This document shows, one piece after another, positions 36,082-45,059 of a stretch of DNA of 64,000 bases. Each line of letters starts with the position of its first letter. Position 1 is the first letter of the stretch. This DNA is from Desulfobulbus oralis (GTDB lineage Bacteria; Desulfobacterota; Desulfobulbia; Desulfobulbales; Desulfobulbaceae): assembly GCF_002952055.1 (NCBI RefSeq), contig NZ_CP021255.1, forward strand, positions 1 to 64,000, read 5' to 3'. Under the pieces are notes generated by a model that saw only the letters and a program-made list of their open reading frames with translations, did not search any database and was not told the origin of the DNA. The position numbers and the translations under genes were made by a program.

Positions 36082-36442
36082 GCGGCCGCTCCTGGCCCTG
36101 CTGCTTCTGTTCCTGCCGCTTGCCGCCTGCACGCCAAGACACTTGCTCTACCAGTGGGGGCCCTATCAGCCCATCTCCTATCAACTGATGCAGCAGGATC
36201 CCATCACCTTGCAGGAGCAGATCCATGCCATGGAGGAGCACAGCCGGCAGGTGGACAGCGCCGGCGGCAAAGTGCCGCCGGGCTATCATGCCCAGCTTGG
36301 CCTGCTCTATGCCCACACCGGGAATATGGAGCGGATGCGTGCGGAATTCATGCGGGAAAAGGAGCTGTTCCCGGAGTCCGCGGTCTATATGGACTTTTTG
36401 CTGGCCGAGAAAAACAAGCCGGAGCGGCAGAGTGAAAAATAA
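36056..36442 (+). CDS. DUF4810-type small lipoprotein
   Basis: The 128-residue product has a lipoprotein signal (L-L-L-F-L-P-L-A-A-C) followed by the DUF4810 start Y-Q-W-G-P-Y-Q-P, then a helical, TPR-like body (P-P-G-Y-H-A-Q-L-G-L-L-Y-A-H-T-G-N). DUF4810 proteins are found beside CsgG-like and DUF799 proteins; the function is unknown. It overlaps both neighbours, so the three products are probably made in fixed ratio and may form one outer-membrane complex. Confidence 0.82.
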   Translation: MAPGRLPNKRPLLALLLLFLPLAACTPRHLLYQWGPYQPISYQLMQQDPITLQEQIHAMEEHSRQVDSAGGKVPPGYHAQLGLLYAHTGNMERMRAEFMREKELFPESAVYMDFLLAEKNKPERQSEK

Positions 36443-37100
36443 ATCTTTCCTGTACGTCCTGCTGATGGCGCAGACCCTGCTCTTTTCGGCCTGCGCCACG
36501 CGCGAGCCCGCCGATTACACCGCCTTTGCCCAGGCCAGGCCAAGGTCGATTCTGGTGCTTCCGCCCATCAACCACAGCACTGAAATCCAGGCAGGCAACA
36601 GTCTGCTTTCCTGGAGTTCCATCTCCCTTGCGGAAAAGGGCTACTATGTGATACCGGTGGCGCTCAGCAACGAGACCTTTCGGCAAAACGGCATCACCGA
36701 GCCGGAAGAGGCCCATGCCCTCCCCCTGGAGCGGCTGCGGAAAATATTTGGCGCGGATGCGGTGATGTACATCACGGTGGAACAGTTCGGCACCAGCTTC
36801 ATGGTGCTGACCAGCCTGACCCAGGTGCGGGCCAAAGCCCGCCTGGTCGATGCCAGGAGCGGTACGGAGCTGTGGCACGGCGAGGCGGAGAGGCACAGCA
36901 ACAGCCAGGGCGCCAATCAGGGACTTGTGGGCATGCTGGTCAGCGCGGTCGTTGATCAGATCATCAATACCAGCACAGACCGGGCCCATACCCAGATAGC
37001 CCCGATTGTTTCCGGCCAGCTCTTCTGTGCAGACAAATACGGGCTCTACCCCGGCCCCTACGCGCCGACTCCGGAAAAGCAGGCAGGCGCGGGGAAATAG
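36432..37100 (+). CDS. DUF799 (GNA1162-like) lipoprotein
   Basis: The 222-residue product starts with GTG at 36432, seven bases after GGAG and overlapping the DUF4810 gene. A lipoprotein signal ends F-S-A-C (about 19-22). The body shows the DUF799 pattern I-L-V-L-P-P-I-N-H-S-T-E, the G-Y-Y-V-I-P-V segment and G-A-D-A-V-M-Y-I-T-V. Neisserial GNA1162, a DUF799 member, has a TolB-like fold. The trio with CsgG and DUF4810 recurs across Gram-negatives; its function is not settled. Confidence 0.83.
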   Translation: MKNKSFLYVLLMAQTLLFSACATREPADYTAFAQARPRSILVLPPINHSTEIQAGNSLLSWSSISLAEKGYYVIPVALSNETFRQNGITEPEEAHALPLERLRKIFGADAVMYITVEQFGTSFMVLTSLTQVRAKARLVDARSGTELWHGEAERHSNSQGANQGLVGMLVSAVVDQIINTSTDRAHTQIAPIVSGQLFCADKYGLYPGPYAPTPEKQAGAGK

Positions 37101-37217
37101 GAACGGGCGCCAGCCGCGGCTGCAGGCGCGGCCCAGGGGATGGGGCGGACAGCGAGGCCGGCATGGGCATCAGCCAAAACGGGCGCGGCGTCCTCCCGGC
37201 ATCCGCCTGCACGCACG

Positions 37218-37244
37218 GGGAGCGGCTCTGCCGCTCCCTTTTTT
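37218..37244 (+). terminator. Rho-independent terminator after the lipoprotein trio
   Basis: GGGAGCGGC (37218-37226) pairs with GCCGCTCCC (37230-37238) around TCT, then six T. It is nearly identical to the terminator at 33391-33419. A possible promoter -10 (TATAAT, 37288-37293) lies 44 bases downstream, before the adaptor genes. Confidence 0.88.
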
Positions 37245-37362
37245 GTGGCAAGCGGCCTGCGGGCTGGCGAAAATCCGGCAGCCACTCTATAATGGCGGCA
37301 CAGTATACAGTGCCCGCGTTGCAAAAGGGCGGGCGAATGCTCTCATCATCCTGGTGAAAGAC

Positions 37363-38250
37363 ATGCACATTGCCCAGAAGTTCCGGCGCCGCCAGCTCCT
37401 CCCGGCGCTGATCTGTTTCCTGCTTGCCGCCCCAGTCCCGCTGAAAGCCGAAGTGAGCGCAGGCCTTCAGGAACAAAGCCCAGGCGCAGATGCCGGCAGC
37501 GGGATCGCCGCCCCGGGCACGCAGTCCGGCCTGGACGGGATGCAGCCCCTGCCCGGGCCGGGCGCGACAGGCCCGGTTCAGGCTGCCGCTGCCCAGAAGA
37601 TGCGCGTGCTGGTGGTGGCCAACAGGGAGGCCACCATTGCCGGCCGCCTGTACGGCACCATCAGCCAGATTCATGTCAGGGAAAGCGAGCGCTTCAAGAC
37701 CGGGCAGACCCTGGTCAGCTTCGACTGCAGGGAGCTGGCCGCGGAAAAGGCGGTGGCCCAGGCCGAACTCCGGCTGCACAGCACCACCAACAAAGCCAAC
37801 GCCGAACTCTATGCCGAAAAGGTGATCGGCTCCCTGGAAAAGGATCTGTCCCAGGCCAAAGTGGCGGAGGCCAATGCCAAGATCAAGGCGGTCAACGCCA
37901 AAATGGCCAACTGCAGCATCACCGCGCCCTTCGACGGTCAGGTCGTGGAGCTGAAGGCCAAGGCCCACGAGACCCTGCAACCCGGCATGCCCATCATGCT
38001 GATTCAGAATTCCCATGATCTGGAGGCCCATGTGCACGTGCCCTCCGCCTGGATGGTCTGGCTCAAACCGGGAGCACGCTTCAGGGCCCATATCGAGGAA
38101 AGCGGGACCGCCTACGAGGCCCGGGTGACTGCCCTGGGCGCACGGGTGGATCCGGTCAGCCGCACGGTGAAGATCTACGCGGAGATTCCAGGCGATCATC
38201 CGGAGCTGCTCCCCGGCATGAGCGGTTACGCGGAGTTCGACCGGCAATGA
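37363..38250 (+). CDS. HlyD-type periplasmic adaptor protein
   Basis: The 295-residue product has an N-terminal signal peptide (hydrophobic core ~10-27, P-L-K-A-E) and an adaptor architecture: a first lipoyl half (G-R-L-Y-G-T-I-S-Q-I-H-V ... G-Q-T-L-V-S-F-D), a short alpha-hairpin, the second half I-T-A-P-F-D-G-Q-V-V, and a beta-barrel. Such adaptors join an inner-membrane transporter to a TolC channel. It starts the overlapping three-gene set leading to the M50 protein (ATGA overlap with the next gene). Confidence 0.85.
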   Translation: MHIAQKFRRRQLLPALICFLLAAPVPLKAEVSAGLQEQSPGADAGSGIAAPGTQSGLDGMQPLPGPGATGPVQAAAAQKMRVLVVANREATIAGRLYGTISQIHVRESERFKTGQTLVSFDCRELAAEKAVAQAELRLHSTTNKANAELYAEKVIGSLEKDLSQAKVAEANAKIKAVNAKMANCSITAPFDGQVVELKAKAHETLQPGMPIMLIQNSHDLEAHVHVPSAWMVWLKPGARFRAHIEESGTAYEARVTALGARVDPVSRTVKIYAEIPGDHPELLPGMSGYAEFDRQ

Positions 38251-39662
38251 GCCAGGGGCCGGACAGAGCGCAGGCCAGACCGCCCGCGCAGGAGGACGGC
38301 GCGGCCAAGTCCGCGGGCCCTGCGGAAGGGCTGGTCCGTCTGATCGCCCTGGAGCGTCAGGCCCGCCGCTGTGAAAGCCGGCAGGAGCTGGCCTTCACCA
38401 TGGTGAACTGGACGCATCGCCTCATTCCCTACTACCAGGCCCTGTTTTTTCGCAGGGGCGGCGGGGGCAATGGGGCCAGCCCCGTGCTGGAGGCGGTGTC
38501 CGCCGTGGCCACGGTGGACGGCAACACGCCCTTTGCCCTGTGGGCAAGAGACTTCTGCCGGAGCATCCTGCAAAGGTATCCGGAGGTGAAACTGCAGCAG
38601 ATCGATCCCGGGCGGCTGGACAAGGCCACCGTTGCGGGCTGGCAGCAGTGGTGGCCGGCGCAGGTGCTGCTCTGCCCGCTCAGGGGGCGGAATCAGGCCC
38701 TGCTGGGGCTGCTCCTGCTGGCGAGAGAAGAGCCCTTTCTGCCGCAGGAACTCTCCCTGCTGGAGGTGCTGAGCGACGCCTACGGCCATGCCCTGGCCGC
38801 CTTCCAGAGCGAGGCCAGGCGAGGTTTGCCGGCCCTGTCCACAAAAAAACGGCGGACTGTCGGCCTGACGGTGGCCGCCACCCTGCTGGCCCTGCTCCTG
38901 CTTGTTCGCATTCCGGAAAGCGTGCTGGCTCCGGCGGAAATCGTGCCCAGGGACCCCCTGATCGTCAGCTCTCCGGTCAGGGGCCAGATCCGGGACATCG
39001 ACGTGCAGCCCTACCAGATGGTGCGGCGGGGGCAGTTGCTCTTTCATCTGGACGACACGGAAATGGTCAACCAGTTGGCCCTGGCGCAGAAGAACCTGCA
39101 GGTGGTGCAGGCGGAATACCTGCGCGCCGAACAGAAGGCCTTTTCCGATCCGCTCAGCAAGGCGGATCTCGAAGTGCTGCGGGTGCAGGCCGAGGAGAAG
39201 GCCCTGATCGTCGATTACACCCGGCAGGAACTGGAGCGGCAGAAGATCAGCGCGGCCCAGGACGGGATGGCGCTGTTCAGCGACCGTAACGACTGGATCG
39301 GCCGCCCGGTGGCCATCGGCGAAAAGGTGATGACCCTGGCCGACCCGACCAGGGCGGAAATCCGGATCATGATGCCGGTGGACGACGCCATCGCCCTGGA
39401 ACCGGGCGCTGCGGTCAGGCTCTTTCTGCGCACCGACCCGCTCAACCCTGTGGCCGCCACCATCAGCCGCACCAGTTTCAAGGCCGAGGAGCAGCCGGGC
39501 GGCGGTCTGAGCTTTGTGCTGAAGGCCACCTTCGACGGGCCGGAACAGGAGCGGCGCATCGGCCTGCAGGGCACGGCCAAGGTCTACGGCGGCAGGGTCT
39601 CGCTGTTCTACTACATTTTCCGCAAGCCGCTCTCGGTCATCCGGCGTGAGGTGGGACTCTGA
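38247..39662 (+). CDS. Membrane-anchored HlyD-family adaptor with long cytoplasmic N-domain
   Basis: Residues ~1-200 form a soluble N-domain that resembles a GAF domain (V-L-L-C-P-L-R ... L-G-L-L-L-L-A ... F-L-P-Q-E-L-S-L-L-E-V-L-S-D). One membrane segment follows (~207-226), then a periplasmic HlyD part with a lipoyl half S-P-V-R-G-Q-I-R-D-I-D-V and a beta-barrel. Canonical HlyD proteins have only a short cytoplasmic tail, so this fused sensor-like domain is unusual. It overlaps both flanking genes by a few bases. The N-domain assignment is tentative. Confidence 0.75.
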   Translation: MSQGPDRAQARPPAQEDGAAKSAGPAEGLVRLIALERQARRCESRQELAFTMVNWTHRLIPYYQALFFRRGGGGNGASPVLEAVSAVATVDGNTPFALWARDFCRSILQRYPEVKLQQIDPGRLDKATVAGWQQWWPAQVLLCPLRGRNQALLGLLLLAREEPFLPQELSLLEVLSDAYGHALAAFQSEARRGLPALSTKKRRTVGLTVAATLLALLLLVRIPESVLAPAEIVPRDPLIVSSPVRGQIRDIDVQPYQMVRRGQLLFHLDDTEMVNQLALAQKNLQVVQAEYLRAEQKAFSDPLSKADLEVLRVQAEEKALIVDYTRQELERQKISAAQDGMALFSDRNDWIGRPVAIGEKVMTLADPTRAEIRIMMPVDDAIALEPGAAVRLFLRTDPLNPVAATISRTSFKAEEQPGGGLSFVLKATFDGPEQERRIGLQGTAKVYGGRVSLFYYIFRKPLSVIRREVGL

Positions 39663-41839
39663 TGACCGGGCTGGCGGTGCAACAGAGCTGCGGCATGGCC
39701 GGCGGCGGGAAAGCGCCCGCGCCCGCGGCCTTTTTCGGGCAACTGCGGCCGGATGTGGATCTCTACCCCGGCACGCCCCAGGCGGACGGTTCGCCCACCT
39801 GGGTGCTGCACGATCCGGTGGCCAACCATTTTCTCGAAATCGGCTGGCTGGAATTCGAGATCATCAGCCGCTGGAGCCTGGGCAACAGCCAGGCCATTGT
39901 CCAGAGCATCAACCGCGAGACCGCCCTGACGGTCAGCGAGGCAGACATCAAACGAACCGGCCTCTTTCTGGAGTCACAGCAGGTCCTGCTGGACGATCCG
40001 CAAACGCTCCTGCGCAAAAGCCGGCTGGCCGCCCGGAAAAAATACGGCAGCGTGCTCAGGTTTCTGGTGTCCCACTACCTCTTCTTCCGCGTCCCCATCC
40101 TGCGACCGGATGCCTTTCTCGGCAACACCCTGTGGCTGGTGCGACCGCTGTTCGGCGCGGGCTTCCGCTGCTTCCTGGGGATCGCGGCCCTGCTCGCGCT
40201 CTTCCTCGTACTGCGGCAGTGGGACGCCTTCATCCGCACCACCCTGGAGTTTCTCAGCTGGGATTCGCTCGTCTACTACGCTGCCGCCGTCTTTGTGGCC
40301 AAGTGCTGCCACGAACTCGGCCATGCCTACTGCTGCAAACACTACGGCCTGCACGTGCCGGTCATCGGCATCGCCTTTCTGGTGTTCTGGCCTTTTCTCT
40401 ACACCGATACCGGCGAAAGCTGGAAACTCACCTCCAGAAGGCAGCGGCTGCATATCGTGGCCGCCGGCATGGCGGCGGAAGGCGCGCTGGCCGTGCTCAG
40501 CACCCTGGCCTGGACCATCCTGCCGCCGGGCGTCCTGCGCAACACCGCCTTTTTTCTCGCCACCACCTCCTGGATCATGACCCTGGCGGTCAACATCAGC
40601 CCCTTCATGCGCTGGGACGGCTACTACCTGCTCTCCGACCTCACAGGCATCAAGAACCTGCAACCCCGGTCCATGGCCCTGGCCAGGTGGCGGCTGCGCG
40701 AACTGATCTTCGGCTTCGGCGATCCGCCGCCGGAAGAGGTCCGGCCCGGTGTCCGGCGTTTCATGATTCTCTATGCCCTGGGCGTCTGGCTCTATCGCCT
40801 GATGATTTTTACCGGCATCGCCCTGATGGTCTACCACTTCTTCATCAAGGTGCTGGGCATTGTCTTGGGCACAATCGAACTGCTCTGCTTCATCTGGCTG
40901 CCCATTCAGAAGGAACTGCTGCTCTGGTACAGGAAGCGCAGGGAAATGCACTGGAACCGGCACAGCATCGTCAGCCTCGCCCTGCTGACGCTCCTGGCCC
41001 TGCTCTTCTTCCTGCCCTGGCGCAGCTACCAACTGCTGCCGGCCGTCCTCCGGCCTGCGGAATTCACCGAACTCTATCCGCCCTTTGCCGCCAGGATCGA
41101 AAAGGTGCATGTGCACCCTCCGGCCAGGGTGCACAAGGGCGAGCCGCTCTTTGATCTGGCCTCGCCCGAACTCGACTTCAACATCAGACAGGCGGCGACC
41201 GAGATCAAGCTGGCCGGAGCGCTGCTGCAGCGGGCCAATACCGACGTCGATCTCCTGCGGGAGCAGCGGGAAGTGGCCATCGAGCAGAATGTCAAGGCCC
41301 AGCAGCTCTACCGGGGCTTCCGGGAAAAGGCGGCCATGCTCCATATCACCGCGCCCTTCGACGGCGTGGTGGTGGCCGTTGCCGACGAACTCAGGCCGGG
41401 CCTGTGGGTCGACGAGGGACAGAGCCTGGGCATGATCGCCAATACAGAGGGGCCTGCTTTGGTCTTTGCCTATACGGATGCGGAGGGACTGCCGGCCCTG
41501 AGCGAGGGGGCGGCGGGATTCTTTTACGCGGAACACCTGGGGGGTGAGCGCCTGCCGGTCTCGGTCATCCACATCAGCCGGGTCAATACGGCCCTGCTGG
41601 GCGAGCCGCTTCTGGCCTCGGTGCACGGCGGGCCGATCGCCGTTGAAGAGGCTGGGCATCCAGGGCAGTACCGGCCCAGGGATTCAATTTTTCTGGTCGT
41701 CTTTGCGGTTGCAGAGAAGGGCCGGCCCCTGCGCGCCATCCAGCGGGGCCACGTGCGGGTGGCCAGCGAGCCGCGCAGCTACGCCCTGCGCATGTGGCGC
41801 AACCTGCACTCCCTGCTCATCCGGGAATCGGGCTTTTAA
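39662..41839 (+). CDS. M50 (site-2 protease type) metalloprotease fused to an HlyD adaptor domain
   Basis: The 725-residue protein has a soluble N-domain (~1-130), then several membrane segments holding the zinc site H-E-L-G-H (about 218-222) and the second M50 motif N-I-S-P-F-M-R-W-D-G-Y-Y (about 311-322, the Asp ligand). From ~460 a C-terminal periplasmic region carries the lipoyl/HlyD elements P-P-F-A-A-R-I-E-K-V-H-V and I-T-A-P-F-D-G-V-V-V. Related M50-HlyD proteins occur with adaptor and TolC genes in place of an ABC exporter. It probably cleaves or translocates the LEPR/DUF4347 protein; this is inference. TGATG overlap with the previous gene. Confidence 0.85.
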   Translation: MTGLAVQQSCGMAGGGKAPAPAAFFGQLRPDVDLYPGTPQADGSPTWVLHDPVANHFLEIGWLEFEIISRWSLGNSQAIVQSINRETALTVSEADIKRTGLFLESQQVLLDDPQTLLRKSRLAARKKYGSVLRFLVSHYLFFRVPILRPDAFLGNTLWLVRPLFGAGFRCFLGIAALLALFLVLRQWDAFIRTTLEFLSWDSLVYYAAAVFVAKCCHELGHAYCCKHYGLHVPVIGIAFLVFWPFLYTDTGESWKLTSRRQRLHIVAAGMAAEGALAVLSTLAWTILPPGVLRNTAFFLATTSWIMTLAVNISPFMRWDGYYLLSDLTGIKNLQPRSMALARWRLRELIFGFGDPPPEEVRPGVRRFMILYALGVWLYRLMIFTGIALMVYHFFIKVLGIVLGTIELLCFIWLPIQKELLLWYRKRREMHWNRHSIVSLALLTLLALLFFLPWRSYQLLPAVLRPAEFTELYPPFAARIEKVHVHPPARVHKGEPLFDLASPELDFNIRQAATEIKLAGALLQRANTDVDLLREQREVAIEQNVKAQQLYRGFREKAAMLHITAPFDGVVVAVADELRPGLWVDEGQSLGMIANTEGPALVFAYTDAEGLPALSEGAAGFFYAEHLGGERLPVSVIHISRVNTALLGEPLLASVHGGPIAVEEAGHPGQYRPRDSIFLVVFAVAEKGRPLRAIQRGHVRVASEPRSYALRMWRNLHSLLIRESGF

Positions 41840-41911
41840 CGGCAGAAGCGGATGGCGTATCCGGGGCGCGCCAGATGCCCAGCGGGTTTGGCCGGGCCAT
41901 GTGGCAACAGG

Positions 41912-42390
41912 CTACTTGAACCAATAGGGAGTGGATCTGGCCCAGGGCGTATCCCCATAGCGCCTGTGCAGCACGAGAAAGGCCCGGCGTGAATAGGCGG
42001 CATGTGAGCCGTCACGACGGCAGCCATAACGTGTTGTCCGCACTGCCCGATACAGATCCGCTGCGCGCTCATTCCGCTCTTCCGGGCTGCGTATAAAGGG
42101 CTGTGCAAATTCCCTGCCGATGACTGCGGTGCTCAGATACTGCGGACCAGAAGGCACTCTTTCCAGAGCTGCAATTTCCTGCTGATCAATCAAGGCGAAA
42201 TAAGGATGCTGATTCAGCAACTGTTTTTGCTGCTCAAGATATGGTTTTATTTCATCTTCACTCATATCTGATGAAAAAATTTTATTGTCTATAGGAATAA
42301 TTTTCATTAAATCAAGATATGGTTTTATTTCATCTTCACTCATATCTGATGAAAAAATTTTATTGTCTATAGGAATAATTTTCATTAAAG
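41912..42390 (-). pseudogene. 3' fragment of a secreted-protein gene split by an IS200-type element
   Basis: The 157-residue frame starts with a 26-residue segment present twice in tandem (M-K-I-I-P-I-D-N-K-I-F), then P-S-G-P-Q-Y and a C-terminus L-Y-R-A-V-R-T-T-R-Y-G-C ... A-F-L-V-L-H-R-R-Y-G ... T-P-Y-W-F. I recognise that ending as the tail of long (700-900 residue) secreted hypothetical proteins, so this is probably the lost C-terminus of the gene at 42936-45010. The reading frame stays open into the insertion at its 5' side. Confidence 0.65.
42234..42389. repeat. Exact 78-bp tandem duplication
   Basis: Bases 42234-42311 are repeated without a change at 42312-42389. The unit is a multiple of three and encodes the doubled 26-residue segment of the 3' gene fragment. 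It abuts the end of the IS200-type element. Confidence 0.95.
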
Positions 42391-42935
42391 TGAATTCTCT
42401 ACCGCCTAAAGGCGGTAGCTTCGAACCATTGCCGCCTGCAAGGCGGCTTACGGAGCCAGGGTAAAATCGTCATCGTGGGCTCGCTCCTCCAAGTCCTGCT
42501 CTGCAATATATTGCATGATGACATCGTCTGTGACATTGCCTGAACTGGCGGCAAAATATCCGCGACCCCACAGATGACGGCCCCAAAATTGCCCGGACAA
42601 ACGTCGGTTTTCTGCAAGCAGCTTGCGTGAGGTTTTCCCTTTTATGCGGCCAACCAATTTACTCACAGAAATCTGTGGAGGAAGCGAAACAAACAGATGT
42701 ACATGATCTTTGGAGACGTGCCCTTTCAAAATATCTATATCCATGGATCGGCATATTTCTCGTATCAGATCCCGTAAACGCACGGCCACGTCTCCAAAGA
42801 GAACCGGTTTGCGATACTTGGTAATCCATACAATATGGACCTTGAGGGAATAAATTGAATGCGAGCCTTTGCGATACGCATAGTCATCCATAGTATCGCA
42901 AACCTACTGAAGTCTTCGCCTCAAGGCGAGGGATT
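42391..42935 (-). mobile_element. IS200/IS605-family insertion sequence
   Basis: The element carries one Y1 (HUH) transposase gene and a subterminal hairpin at each end: CTACCGCC-TAAA-GGCGGTAG (42399-42418) downstream of the gene, and TCGCC-TCAA-GGCGA (42916-42929) upstream. This fits IS200-type ends, which lack terminal inverted repeats and make no target duplication. Boundaries are approximate to a few bases. It interrupts a minus-strand gene. Confidence 0.8.
42448..42891 (-). CDS. tnpA: IS200/IS605-family Y1 transposase TnpA
   Basis: The 147-residue length is typical. The HUH motif H-V-H-L-F-V (about 63-68) provides the metal-binding histidines, and the catalytic tyrosine is in V-I-M-Q-Y-I-A-E-Q (about 127). 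W-I-T-K-Y-R-K-P-V-L near the start is also characteristic. These enzymes move single-stranded DNA through a 5'-phosphotyrosine intermediate. No TnpB is encoded beside it. The frame looks intact, so the element may still be active. Confidence 0.93.
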   Translation of the reverse strand: MDDYAYRKGSHSIYSLKVHIVWITKYRKPVLFGDVAVRLRDLIREICRSMDIDILKGHVSKDHVHLFVSLPPQISVSKLVGRIKGKTSRKLLAENRRLSGQFWGRHLWGRGYFAASSGNVTDDVIMQYIAEQDLEERAHDDDFTLAP

Positions 42936-45010
42936 TTCTCCCATTCCCAGAAAGAGACATTAAAAATTTCCTCTTTCAATGAGGAGATATCATAGCGACA
43001 CCACCAATTATTATCATTTGGATTATGGGAATCTATATCAAATTCTGAAAATTTTACTATATGATTATTTACAGGATCCTGACAAAATCCCAAATATACT
43101 GTAGGCCTTAATCTGGGAATTTTTAAGAGTAACGATATATATTTATAATAATCATCTTTTGAAATATGTTCATTTATCAATTCACGAATCGATGGATTAA
43201 GGTTGCCTGCCAAATCCGCATATTCCTCAATTTTTTTATTATCATAGTTTAATAGAATTGCTCTGGTAAAAATAGTTTTTGCTATCATTTTTCTGTATTC
43301 TTTATATATAAGCTTATTGGTAGCTATACGATATAGCTCTTTCAACGGTAATATATCAACCATAGCCCGCCAAAAGTAGTCATCATTCTCATAATTATCT
43401 GAATAATAATGGTATATCTTATGAGAAGATAAGGCGATACTTTCCGCTTCTTCAATATTCAAGGCCAGTATACTTTCCCATCTATAAAAGCTATAAGGAA
43501 ATTTCTTTTTAATATCTCCGAGAAATGAACGCGCTTCGTTAAATTTCCCGGTATATATATACCATCTGAATATATTGCTCAGAACCGACTTAAATTCAAT
43601 GGAGTATACGCCATATTGCTTCCATTTTTTATCAAAATAATCCCAGTGCTTTTTGAGCAAAGCACTAATTTCTTCTGCTTCTCCTCTTGCCAAATGGATA
43701 CGTATGACATGTTGCCAAAGACTTAAAAACCATGATTGAAATTCCTGCGTTTCTTCTGCCCATGGAGATTGAAGCAATGGCTTGGCATCTGCCATTATCT
43801 CTTGGGCCAACATATCATGAGGATGAACACGCTGTATGGCAACTTGCAGCCAAACACCATCCTTGGTTGTCTTCCATTTTTTCAGAGCGTGAAGGACAAT
43901 ATCCCTGTTTTGTTGCCAGTAAGGATGATCTTTCTTATGGAGAGACCAGAGCCAGTCAACATCAAAAATATTATACGCCCACTTGGCCTGCATCCAATCA
44001 ATAAAGTCATCTTTTCTAGCCAAGGTTTTGACCGCCTGCATCTTAATACTTTTTGGGGTACCAGCAGTTATCCACCAATTTACCGCTCTAGAATCTGGAT
44101 CATATAGCGGAAAATAGGTATCAATTTGCTGCAAAGCATTGTTTTTTTCTATAAGCATTTGATCAGTTTTTTCTATTTCTTTTAAATTCGAATGAATAAT
44201 TTGATTAAGCCAATCCAGATGAGTTAATACTGTATTACGAGGAATGTTAAAATCGTATGGCCTAAATAATATACCTGAATTACCCATCATTATAAATCTA
44301 CTCATCATTATAAATCTGTAATCTCTAGCAATATAATGAATTAAATGTAGCGAAGGATCAGATACAATTTTTTCTATTTTATTATAAGCTTCTGGAATAT
44401 GCCCCATATATGCTAGAGTACGAATAGTCATATAAGAAGCAAATGGCCGCTGTGGAGCATCTGCCATCTTTTCAAGATCTTCATAATATTTCAATGCTTC
44501 TTTGTAATCACCAATATAAAAATGCCAGCTTCCAAGTTGATAAAGAAAATCGCTTTGCGCTCGCTTAGGTAATAATTTATAATTTGGTCGTATTGGCGGA
44601 TTATATTGGTTGGATGAAGAGGAACATGCTGAAAATACTCTATTTTGGTTTGCCGCCCATATTTTTAAATATGGAGATTCCCCTCCATATTCTATAGAAA
44701 TTTCCCGAAAAGTTCTTATTGCCTGATTATAATTAAAAGATATGCCTGCTGAAGATACATTTTCTGTATATATTTTACCTTGGATCCCTATATAATTTAA
44801 TGATTTTGACCATACTTCTTTATGTTTATTATATTTATTATAATAATATCCATATGATATTGAATCGTTATATGGCATACACCATGAATCTGTAAATAAC
44901 CTTTCTGACATCAACTTTGGTCTCTTGATTTCATCACACATCAAATTTTCAATATTACTAAAGTAGAATATAAGCAATAAACTGATTACAAATGCAGTAT
45001 TCTTGTTCAT
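42884..45010 (-). pseudogene. 5' part of an IS-interrupted secreted TPR-like protein gene
   Basis: The 708-residue frame starts with an N-terminal signal segment (M-N-K-N then a hydrophobic run to ~20), preceded by a strong ribosome site (GGAGAGG). The body is all-helical with TPR-like stretches (F-Y-I-G-D-Y-K-E-A-L-K-Y-Y-E-D-L near 175), rich in W, Y and K. Host sequence ends around W-E-W-E; the last ~17 residues (I-P-R-L-E-A-K-T ... Y-Y-G) come from the end of the IS200-type element. The intact protein probably continued into the fragment at 41912-42390. The gene is visibly AT-rich against GC-rich neighbours, suggesting foreign origin. Function unknown. Confidence 0.65.
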
Positions 45011-45059
45011 TTTTCCTCTCCTGTGAATTCAAATTGCCAATGCACCACGGGTGGAGACA

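Noticed and set aside
35413-37100. Curli biogenesis operon
   Set aside because: Only the CsgG-like protein fits; there are no CsgA/B repeats, CsgE or CsgF. The DUF4810 and DUF799 partners indicate a different system.
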